Of a stretch of DNA of 64,000 bases, positions 57,325-64,000 are shown in pieces. A program made the translations under genes and the position numbers. This DNA comes from Oscillospiraceae bacterium. Lineage in GTDB: Bacteria; Bacillota; Clostridia; Oscillospirales; Ruminococcaceae. The stretch covers positions 62,001 through 126,000 of the forward strand of contig JAEDDN010000003.1 in assembly GCA_016298065.1 (NCBI GenBank), given 5' to 3'. Under the pieces are notes generated by a model. That model saw only the letters and a list, made by a program, of their open reading frames with translations, made no database searches and was not told the origin of the DNA. Each line of letters begins with the position of its first letter. Position 1 is the stretch's first letter.

Positions 57325-57926
57325 TGACTAAAATAAAATTGTGCGGATTAACACGGGAATGTGACATTAAAGTAGCTAATATACTTCTGCCTGACTATAT
57401 AGGCTTTGTTTTCGAAAAAGGCTCTTTACGTTATCTCTCGCCAGAAAAGGCAAAAAAACTAAAGGAAGCTTTAAACCCTGCGGTTAAAGCGGTGGGCGTT
57501 TTTGTAAACGAAGATAAGGATAGCATTTTACGCCTTGCAGAAAACAAGGTTATAGATATAATCCAGCTTCACGGAAGTGAAAGCGAGGAGTATATAAAAG
57601 CTTTAAAAAATAAGACCGACGCACCGATTATAAAAGCGTTTAGAATTGATAACGAAAATGACGTTATAAAAGCAAACCTTTCGTCCGCCGACTTTGTAAT
57701 GTTTGATTCGGGGAAGGGCGGTACAGGCAAGGCATTTAACTGGGATTTGATAAAAGGCGTGACAAGACCCTTTTTCCTTGCAGGAGGGCTCGGAGTGAAT
57801 AACGTAAAAGGAGCCGTACTAACGCTAAACCCTTACGCAGTAGACGTAAGCTCGGGTATAGAAACCGACGGGCTTAAGGATAAAACAAAAATGACAGAGT
57901 TTGTCAATGCACTGAGAAATATCTAA
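57324..57926 (+). CDS. trpF: Phosphoribosylanthranilate isomerase
   Basis: TIM-barrel isomerase of 200 aa: KLCGLTRECDI with catalytic Cys, IQLHGSESEEYI, and FLAGGLGVNNV plus VDVSSGIETDGLKD. Translationally coupled to trpC. Confidence 0.96.
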   Translation: MTKIKLCGLTRECDIKVANILLPDYIGFVFEKGSLRYLSPEKAKKLKEALNPAVKAVGVFVNEDKDSILRLAENKVIDIIQLHGSESEEYIKALKNKTDAPIIKAFRIDNENDVIKANLSSADFVMFDSGKGGTGKAFNWDLIKGVTRPFFLAGGLGVNNVKGAVLTLNPYAVDVSSGIETDGLKDKTKMTEFVNALRNI

Positions 57927-57943
57927 GGAAAGGAAGATGTAAA

Positions 57944-59134
57944 ATGACAAATAAAAACGGACGCTTTGGTATTCACGGCGGACAGTATATCCCCGAAACG
58001 CTTATGAACGCCGTAATAGAGCTTGAACAGGCGTATAATCATTTTAAAAATGATAAGGAATTTAATAAAGAGCTTAGCGAACTTTTTAACGAATATGCAA
58101 ACAGACCCTCTCGCCTTTATTATGCCGAAAGAATGACAAAGGACTTAGGCGGAGCAAAGATATACTTAAAAAGGGAAGACCTAAACCATACCGGTGCGCA
58201 CAAGATAAATAATGTGCTCGGTCAGGCGCTTCTTGCAAAAAAGATGGGAAAAACACGCCTTATAGCTGAAACGGGAGCAGGTCAGCACGGCGTTGCAACC
58301 GCTACAGCTGCCGCACTTATGGATATGGAGTGCGTGGTGTTTATGGGTAAAGAGGACACTATCCGCCAAGCGCTCAACGTCTACCGTATGCGTCTATTGG
58401 GTGCCGAAGTAATACCTGTAACCGGCGGTACAGCTACCTTAAAGGACGCAGTTTCCGAAGCTATGCGTGAATGGACGAGTAGAATTTCCGATACGCACTA
58501 CTGCTTGGGCTCGGTTATGGGACCGCACCCGTTTCCAACGATTGTCCGTGATTTTCAGGCAGTAATCTCAAAGGAAATAAAAGAACAGATGTTAGATAAA
58601 GAAGGAAAACTCCCCGACGCAGTTATCGCTTGCGTGGGTGGCGGCTCTAACGCTATAGGAAGCTTTTATCACTTTATTGACGATAAACAGGTGAAGCTCA
58701 TAGGCTGTGAAGCGGCAGGCAGGGGAATAGATACCTTTGAAACCGCCGCTACCGTAAACACAGGTAAATTAGGTATTTTCCACGGAATGAAATCATATTT
58801 CTGTCAGGATGAGTACGGTCAGATTGCTCCTGTTTATTCCATTTCGGCAGGACTTGACTACCCGGGAATAGGTCCTGAGCACGCACATCTTCACGATATA
58901 GGCAGGGCAGAGTATGTACCGATTACCGACGAGGAGGCAGTTGACGCTTTCGAGTATCTTGCAAAGGTCGAGGGGATAATTCCTGCTATAGAGTCGGCGC
59001 ACGCTATAGCTTATGCCAAAAAGCTTGCCCCCACAATGAGTAAGGATAAGATAATCGTGATTACCGTTTCGGGCAGAGGTGACAAAGACTGCGCCGCTAT
59101 CGCAAGATATAGAGGGGAGGATATATATGAGTAA
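57944..59134 (+). CDS. trpB: Tryptophan synthase beta chain
   Basis: PLP enzyme of 396 aa that joins indole and serine. The N-terminus FGIHGGQYIPETLMNAVIEL, the PLP-lysine segment KREDLNHTGAHKINN, the GAGQHG loop and the phosphate-binding CVGGGSNAIG are all present. It is the TrpB1 type, not TrpB2, since COMM residues for the alpha partner are kept and trpA follows with overlap. Confidence 0.97.
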   Translation: MTNKNGRFGIHGGQYIPETLMNAVIELEQAYNHFKNDKEFNKELSELFNEYANRPSRLYYAERMTKDLGGAKIYLKREDLNHTGAHKINNVLGQALLAKKMGKTRLIAETGAGQHGVATATAAALMDMECVVFMGKEDTIRQALNVYRMRLLGAEVIPVTGGTATLKDAVSEAMREWTSRISDTHYCLGSVMGPHPFPTIVRDFQAVISKEIKEQMLDKEGKLPDAVIACVGGGSNAIGSFYHFIDDKQVKLIGCEAAGRGIDTFETAATVNTGKLGIFHGMKSYFCQDEYGQIAPVYSISAGLDYPGIGPEHAHLHDIGRAEYVPITDEEAVDAFEYLAKVEGIIPAIESAHAIAYAKKLAPTMSKDKIIVITVSGRGDKDCAAIARYRGEDIYE

Positions 59135-59897
59135 AATAGCTTCGGCTTTTAATAACAAAAAGGCGTTTATCGCCTTTATCACCTGCGGAGATCCTGACCT
59201 TCAGACCACCGCCGCCGCAGTAAAGGCCGCTGTGGAAAACGGAGCAGGTCTTATTGAACTCGGCATACCCTTTTCCGACCCTACCGCAGAGGGACCTGTT
59301 ATACAGGGTGCAAATCTGCGTGCGCTAAAGGGCGGTATAACTACCGATAAGGTGTTTGACTTTGTAAAGAAATTAAGAAGTGAGGTCACAGTACCTATGG
59401 TGTTTATGACCTACGCAAACGTGGTTTTCTCTTACGGAGCAGAGCGTTTTATCTCAAAATGCAAAGACGTTCAGATGGACGGTATTATCTTACCGGATTT
59501 GCCGTTTGAGGAAAAGGAGGAGTTTTTGCCGCTTTGTCATAAATACGGCGTCGACCTTATTTCGCTGATAGCGCCGACCTCCGAAAACCGAATTGCAATG
59601 ATAGCAAAAGAAGCAGAGGGCTTTTTGTATATAGTATCGAGCCTTGGCGTTACAGGTACAAGAAGCGAGATAAAAACTGACCTTACTTCAATAGTCAAGG
59701 TTGTCCGCCAAAACACCGATATACCTTGTGCAATAGGCTTTGGTATTTCCACACCCGAGCAGGCAAAGAAAATGGCAGAGCTATCAGACGGAGCGATTGT
59801 CGGCTCGGCGATAGTAAAGCTACTCGAAAAATACGGCAAAGACGCCCCTAAATACATAGGCGAATATGTTAAGTCTATGACCGAGGCGCTAAGGTAA
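59127..59897 (+). CDS. trpA: Tryptophan synthase alpha chain
   Basis: Cleaves indole-3-glycerol phosphate; the indole passes to TrpB. The 256-aa protein has FITCGDPDLQTT, the catalytic Glu in LIELGIPFSDPTAEGP and Asp in DGIILPDLPFEE, and GFGISTPEQAK for phosphate. ATG 59127 lies after GGGGAGG inside the trpB end; the upstream reading is only the trpB overlap. Last gene of the operon. Confidence 0.97.
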   Translation: MSKIASAFNNKKAFIAFITCGDPDLQTTAAAVKAAVENGAGLIELGIPFSDPTAEGPVIQGANLRALKGGITTDKVFDFVKKLRSEVTVPMVFMTYANVVFSYGAERFISKCKDVQMDGIILPDLPFEEKEEFLPLCHKYGVDLISLIAPTSENRIAMIAKEAEGFLYIVSSLGVTGTRSEIKTDLTSIVKVVRQNTDIPCAIGFGISTPEQAKKMAELSDGAIVGSAIVKLLEKYGKDAPKYIGEYVKSMTEALR

Positions 59898-59948
59898 AAT
59901 TAGTAAAATTTTGTTTTTACAGTATCGAATAATATGAGTACCATAAAA

Positions 59949-60036
59949 GCGACTTGCTTAAATATTTATCCCGATAAGGCTATTTTAAAGGCGGATAGAT
60001 AACCGCCACCTTATCTAAAATATTTAAGCTTGTCGC
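59949..60036. repeat. Nested inverted repeat downstream of trpA
   Basis: The gap between trpA and htrA has no gene. GCGAC-TTG-CTTAAATATTT at 59949-59967 is mirrored by AAATATTTAAG-CTT-GTCGC at 60017-60036. Inside lie GATAAGG / CCTTATC (59973-59979; 60009-60015), and inside these GGCGG / CCGCC (59990-59994; 60003-60007). The whole folds as one hairpin of about 88 nt. It may be a structured RNA, an unusual terminator or a small mobile palindrome. Confidence 0.72.
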
Positions 60037-60065
60037 TGTAATACATAGTATGATTAAAAAAATAA

Positions 60066-60110
60066 AAAGCCACAACACAAAGCGCTTACGCTTATGTCGT
60101 GGCTTTAAAT
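60066..60110. terminator. Hairpin between trpA and htrA
   Basis: AAAGCCAC...AAGCG pairs with CGCTTATGTCGTGGCTTT around TTAC, with A-rich left flank; can stop transcription from either side. Confidence 0.75.
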
Positions 60111-60114
60111 TATC

Positions 60115-60148
60115 GACGGATATTTTTTAAACTTAAAAAATATCCGTC
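60115..60148. repeat. Perfect 16-bp inverted repeat before the htrA stop
   Basis: GACGGATATTTTTTAA and TTAAAAAATATCCGTC face each other with AC between. Next to the htrA 3' end, so it probably ends htrA transcription. Confidence 0.72.
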
Positions 60149-60177
60149 TTAGTATCTTAATTTTTAAGGATAAAAAT

Positions 60178-61491
60178 TTACTTCACAATATTGCTCGTGT
60201 TGTCCTCCTGCAATACTACTTCAATGTCGAGGTATTGCGGCTCGTTGTCGGTAATTCTGTATATTGTAAGCTTTACCGTATCGCCCGGACGTTTGCTTTC
60301 GAGAATAGGCGATATATCGCTTAGCGTGATAACCTGCGTATCGTCAATACTTGTTATAATGTCGCCTGCCTGTACGCCTTTTTTGTAGGCGTCGGTGCTT
60401 TCGTCTACGGTTACTACTCTAAGCCCTGACGGTATACCCCAAAACTCTGCCAAAGTCTCGGAAATTGAGCTAAAGGTTATGCCTATTCTTGTTCTGTCGG
60501 CAACATAGCCGTTTTGCATAAGGTTATCTATAATGTCCTTTGCAAAATTTATAGGGATTGCAAAGCCTATGCCCTCATAGTCTGTAGAGGCGATTTTAGA
60601 GGAATTTATACCGATTACCTGACCGTATTTATTAACTAAAGCTCCGCCCGAGTTGCCCGGATTTATGGCGGCGTCGGTTTGTATGCAGGCTACCGTATAT
60701 CCCGAAGCACCTGTAGGAATCTGACGGTTAACGCCCGAAATAATACCCTGGGTAAGACTGCTCGCCAAGGTAAGACCTGTCGGGTTGCCGATTGCTATGG
60801 CTTTTTCGCCGACTTTAAGCGCACTCGAATCCCCAAACTCCGCAGGAGTTAGGTTATTCGCTTCAATTTTTATTACCGCTAAGTCTGTACGGGTGTCAAC
60901 GCCTATTATTGCAGCGTCATAGGTTTCGTCCTCGCTTAGATAAACCACTACCTTGTCAACTGCCGTAACTGCGCCGGTATAGGAGTTTGTCTGAGTTACA
61001 ACGTGGGCGTTTGTAATGATATATCCGTCAGAAGACATTATGATACCCGAGCCCTCACCGCCGGAGTAAAAACTTTTTGAAGCAGCGTAACGAGAGTTTG
61101 TATTTGAGTAAACCACAATACCCACTACCGACGGCATTACCTTTTGGGCAATAGCCTCTGTAGTAAGCTCGCCGTCAACTGACTGGCTTTCTTGCTCTTC
61201 GGGAGTTTCATTTATAACAAGCGAATATTCGGAATCGGCGGAATTTGTTTTGCGTTGGGTGCCGGTTAAATCTGAACTATTGTAAAGAACATACCCCAAA
61301 AAGCTTATGAGCGTTAAAATAAATAAAACACATATAATTACGGCAAATACCTTTAAGCCGTTACCGTTTTTGTGAGGCGGTGTAGGTGGGGTGGGAGATA
61401 TACTATTTACCGTAAAATATCCCGACTGAATATCGTTATCGCTTTCAAAGCCGCTAAAGCCTTCGTGGTCGTTATTTTTAAATTCGTCCAT
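60178..61491 (-). CDS. htrA: HtrA/DegP-family serine protease with PDZ domain
   Basis: Membrane-anchored envelope quality-control protease of 437 aa. A cytoplasmic start with Pro-rich linker is followed by one helix (~47-70). The protease domain has the triad His163 (TNAHVV), Asp203 (DLAVIKI) and Ser281 (NPGNSGGAL). One PDZ domain lies at ~325-425 (SGLRVVTVDESTDAYKKGVQ, then GDIITSIDD). It lies downstream of the kinase/regulator pair on the same strand, 26 nt from the kinase stop, so the two-component system probably controls it. Confidence 0.95.
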   Translation of the reverse strand: MDEFKNNDHEGFSGFESDNDIQSGYFTVNSISPTPPTPPHKNGNGLKVFAVIICVLFILTLISFLGYVLYNSSDLTGTQRKTNSADSEYSLVINETPEEQESQSVDGELTTEAIAQKVMPSVVGIVVYSNTNSRYAASKSFYSGGEGSGIIMSSDGYIITNAHVVTQTNSYTGAVTAVDKVVVYLSEDETYDAAIIGVDTRTDLAVIKIEANNLTPAEFGDSSALKVGEKAIAIGNPTGLTLASSLTQGIISGVNRQIPTGASGYTVACIQTDAAINPGNSGGALVNKYGQVIGINSSKIASTDYEGIGFAIPINFAKDIIDNLMQNGYVADRTRIGITFSSISETLAEFWGIPSGLRVVTVDESTDAYKKGVQAGDIITSIDDTQVITLSDISPILESKRPGDTVKLTIYRITDNEPQYLDIEVVLQEDNTSNIVK

Positions 61492-61517
61492 ATATTTCTC
61501 CTTAAATATTTTATTTG

Positions 61518-62969
61518 TTAATTTTTCTTTAGCTTATCTTTTATTTTGACGGCAGGAAGGCTAAATATAAATTCACAGTAAGAGCCCTCAACGCTTTTTA
61601 CCATTATGTCACCGTCGTGCAGGTTGACGATTGATTTTACAATGTAAAGCCCAAGACCCACGCCTGATTTATCAAGGCTTCTTGAACGGTCGGTTTTGTA
61701 AAATCGGTCAAATACTTTGGGGATTTCGCTTTTGCTGAGCCCTTTACCTGAGTTTTTAATTCCTATTTGGTATTTTGAGCCTTCACGGTTAAAGGAAAAT
61801 TCAATATATCCGCCCTCGTTTGCAAATTTTATGGCGTTTTCTGTTAGGTTATAGATAACCTGCTTTGTTAAATTTTCGTCTGCGTTTACAAATACTTTGT
61901 CGTGGTCAAGCCCTCTTATATCGAGCCCTTTGGCTTCTATCTGCCCCTCAAGGCTGAAAAGCGTTTGGCAAATAGCTTCCACCATATCAAACCTTTTACA
62001 GTTAAGCTTGGTTTCGCCTGCTTCTATGCGTGACAAGTCGAGCATTGTCCTTACGATTCCCGACATTCTCTTCACCTCGTCCGATACAATGCGCATATAA
62101 CGCCTTTGCTCGCTTTGGGGTATTGTGCCGTCAAGTATACCGTCTATAAATCCGCCTATTGTTGTCATAGGGGTTTTAAGCTCGTGCGATACGTTGGAGA
62201 TAAAGCTACGCCTCATAGTTTCAAGCGAAGATAACGACTGCGCCATATTGTTTAGCGACATTGCAAGAGCGCCCATTTCGTCATAGGAGGTCACAGCTAT
62301 TCTTGCGGAAAAATCTCCGTTTGCAAACTTCTTGGTAGCCTCGCTCATTTCCTTTAGAGGCTTTACCATTTGCAAGGTCACCGCATAAACGATAACAAAT
62401 ACAATACAAAGCACTATAAGCGAAGCGATTAAAAACATCTGAGCTATTTTAAATAAAAACGCAGACATCGTACGTCCCACAGGCGTTACGGCAAAAACGT
62501 AACCTGTTAAATTTCCGTTTTTATCGAACATCGCTTTACCTACGGCAAAATTGTGAGACTTATATATGTTTTCCATCGAGCCCATAGCACGATAGATATT
62601 AGTTTCGTCTATGGAGTTTAGTATTGTTTCATTAACGACAGTACCAGAATGAATACAAGGTTGTGACTCGGTGCACATTATTACGTTGCCGTTAGCATCG
62701 GTTATAAATATTTGAGAGTCGGTGGTGTGTGCGATAATTTTTATATCGTTTAGCACATTTTCGCTTTCCTTATCTTTGGTATCATCTAAATTGACGCCGT
62801 CGTCTGTAACCTCGCATACGCTGTTTACACTGCTTAAAAGCAGGTCGTATTTTTCGTTTTTAAAATACTGCGACGAGGCGACAAATATGACAATTCCCAT
62901 AATGAATATGCATATTAAGACAAGCGAAGAAAATATTGAAAAATATCTTGCAAATATACTTTTTTGCAT
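61518..62969 (-). CDS. Membrane sensor histidine kinase
   Basis: Protein of 483 aa. TM1 (~12-32), an extracytoplasmic sensor region (~33-172), TM2 (~175-197) and HAMP (~198-252) precede the HisKA domain with phospho-His262 in SNVSHELKTPMTTI. The HATPase part has NLTENAIKFAN (N box), GKGLSKSEIPKVFDRFY (G1/F) and GVGLGLYIVKSI (G2). It is coded after the response regulator (21 nt gap) and before htrA. Signal unknown; the link to HtrA suggests envelope stress. Confidence 0.94.
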   Translation of the reverse strand: MQKSIFARYFSIFSSLVLICIFIMGIVIFVASSQYFKNEKYDLLLSSVNSVCEVTDDGVNLDDTKDKESENVLNDIKIIAHTTDSQIFITDANGNVIMCTESQPCIHSGTVVNETILNSIDETNIYRAMGSMENIYKSHNFAVGKAMFDKNGNLTGYVFAVTPVGRTMSAFLFKIAQMFLIASLIVLCIVFVIVYAVTLQMVKPLKEMSEATKKFANGDFSARIAVTSYDEMGALAMSLNNMAQSLSSLETMRRSFISNVSHELKTPMTTIGGFIDGILDGTIPQSEQRRYMRIVSDEVKRMSGIVRTMLDLSRIEAGETKLNCKRFDMVEAICQTLFSLEGQIEAKGLDIRGLDHDKVFVNADENLTKQVIYNLTENAIKFANEGGYIEFSFNREGSKYQIGIKNSGKGLSKSEIPKVFDRFYKTDRSRSLDKSGVGLGLYIVKSIVNLHDGDIMVKSVEGSYCEFIFSLPAVKIKDKLKKN

Positions 62970-62990
62970 ATATCCTCCCGAAGCTTTCGT

Positions 62991-63683
62991 CTATTCGTTT
63001 ACCTCAAATTTATATCCTACGCCCCAAACCGTCTTAAGCGCCCACTTATCCGAAACGCCCTCTAATTTTTCTCTGAGGCGTTTTATATGAACGTCTATAG
63101 TTCGAGAATCTCCGTAGTATTCAAAGCCCCATACCTCGTCGAGAAGCTGGTCTCTGGTGTAAACCCTGTTAGGATTGGAGGCAAGGTGGAAAAGAAGCTC
63201 CAATTCTTTAGGCGGCGTGTCTATTGTTTTGCCGTCTACCTTTAGTTCATATCTTGTCATATTTACACAAAGCTTATCGTAAACAACCTCTTTTACAGCG
63301 CTTTCATTAGAGCCTTTTCCTATTCTTCTTAAAACCGCTTTTATTCTGGCGATAACTTCTTTTGTGTCAAACGGCTTTACAATATAGTCGTCTGCGCCGA
63401 GCTCTAAGCCCAACACCTTGTCAAAGGTTTCGCCCTTAGCGGTAGTCATAATTATCGGCACATTTGATTTTTTTCTTATCTCACGGCATACCTGCCAGCC
63501 GTCTAAGCCCGGCAGCATAATATCAAGAAGCACCATATCCGGAGACAGTGTGTTAAACTTACCCAAAGCTTCTTCGCCGTCATAGGCTAAGGTTACGCTG
63601 TAACCTTCCTTTTCCAAATAAAGACGTAAAAGCTCACATATATTTTTGTCGTCATCTACTACTAAAATTTTACCCAATGACAT
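62991..63683 (-). CDS. OmpR/PhoB-family response regulator
   Basis: Protein of 230 aa. The receiver domain has the acidic pair in VVDDDK, phospho-acceptor Asp54 (VLLDIMLPG), Thr/Ser in MTTAKG and Lys in VKPFD. The C-terminal winged helix (~130-228) shows PPKELELLFHLASNPNRVYTR and YYGDSRTIDVHIKRLREKL. First gene of the minus-strand unit RR-HK-htrA. Confidence 0.95.
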   Translation of the reverse strand: MSLGKILVVDDDKNICELLRLYLEKEGYSVTLAYDGEEALGKFNTLSPDMVLLDIMLPGLDGWQVCREIRKKSNVPIIMTTAKGETFDKVLGLELGADDYIVKPFDTKEVIARIKAVLRRIGKGSNESAVKEVVYDKLCVNMTRYELKVDGKTIDTPPKELELLFHLASNPNRVYTRDQLLDEVWGFEYYGDSRTIDVHIKRLREKLEGVSDKWALKTVWGVGYKFEVNE

Positions 63684-63938
63684 TATAATCCCTCCGTCAA
63701 AAACGACTTCACAAAAGTCGCTTATATTATGATAATCCTATTATACAACAAATCCTGTCGAAATAGTGAACAAATCTTTAAAGTTTTATTTAAAAATCGG
63801 TGAAAAATTCAGATAAGGCTTCTAATAAAAAAGCATTTTACTTTTATGGGCTTTTAATGTATAATATATATTTGTGAAATGAATAAGCGATGTAAAAAAA
63901 TCGCTTTAAAACTTTATTGTGAAAACAGGTGTAAAGAT

Positions 63939-64000
63939 ATGAAATTAGGTATGGTAGGTTTACCTAACGTAGGAAAAAGTACATTGTTTAATGCGCTTAC
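63939..64000 (+). CDS. ychF: YchF/OLA1-family ATPase, N-terminus only (cut by window edge)
   Basis: The frame starts MKLGMVGLPNVGKSTLFNAL, the P-loop signature of the OBG-like GTPase/ATPase YchF, which usually starts within three residues of MxxGIVGLPNVGKST. An ACAGGTG site precedes ATG. The rest of the ~365-aa gene lies outside the window. Confidence 0.9.
   Translation, partial: MKLGMVGLPNVGKSTLFNAL

Overview
The window is a 64 kb chromosomal segment of an AT-rich, spore-forming member of the Clostridia (Firmicutes), most like the Oscillospiraceae/Ruminococcaceae-type gut lineages. The evidence is the gene order cmk-plsC-ispH/rpsA with ispH fused to ribosomal protein S1, the order remA-gmk-rpoZ-priA-def-fmt-rsmB-rlmN-stp-prkC-rsgA-thiN-spoVM, a tryptophan T-box before trpEGDCFBA, a 28-codon spoVM and CotF-like coat genes. 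Strong AGGAGG-type ribosome sites, frequent TTG and GTG starts, sigma-A promoters with 17-bp spacers and many hairpin/T-tract terminators fit the same group. The assignment is inferred from gene content only.

Layout. 1-7.5 kb: end of murA, ftsQ, a Ca-type P-ATPase, a HAD hydrolase, a DivIVA-like coiled-coil protein and an orphan fumarase-beta-like subunit. 7.5-7.9 kb: a gene-free array of seven palindromes arranged as a higher-order dimer. 8.1-15.3 kb: an RpiR regulator, a YhiN-type flavoprotein, cmk-plsC-ispH/rpsA, then tadA and a CPBP-family membrane protein on the minus strand. 15.5-21.5 kb: a cluster of zinc-ribbon/RING-like, SPFH and TPM-domain proteins resembling the Bacillus ydjGHI envelope-stress locus but with no pspA beside it. 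21.5-25.9 kb: nth, rpsF-ssb-rpsR, mtnN, a 46-aa membrane peptide gene with its own promoter and terminator, and a galK broken by one in-frame TAG. 26-32.5 kb: a surface-glycan cluster (DUF2142 protein, LicD, flippase, GT4, GT2, DUF2304). 33.3-46 kb: a long housekeeping run from yicC to thiN. 46-47 kb: spoVM and spore-coat-like genes.

47.1-53.1 kb is accessory. Two tRNA-Ser genes are followed by tandem units, each a copy of the tRNA-Ser(GCU) 3' end, a terminator and an 89-bp palindromic element. A further 3'-end copy 1.5 kb downstream truncates an amidohydrolase gene. Then come an SPFH gene, a T-poor GC-rich tandem repeat, an operon of four tiny genes (two of them paired zinc ribbons), a lipoprotein and an HTH/2-TM/zinc-ribbon protein. 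53.1-59.9 kb is the complete trp operon. 59.9-63.7 kb holds a nested inverted repeat, then htrA, a sensor kinase and a response regulator on the minus strand. The window ends in the start of ychF.

The most unusual material is (i) the structured tRNA-Ser-derived repeat units, whose tandem copies differ by compensatory base-pair changes, (ii) the alternating palindrome array at 7.5 kb, (iii) the T-poor repeat and tiny-gene operon at 50.5-51.8 kb, (iv) the pspA-less Ydj-like locus next to a RING-like gene, and (v) an internal ribosome-binding site exactly at the IspH/S1 junction. All positions and pairings were read by eye; no database search was run.
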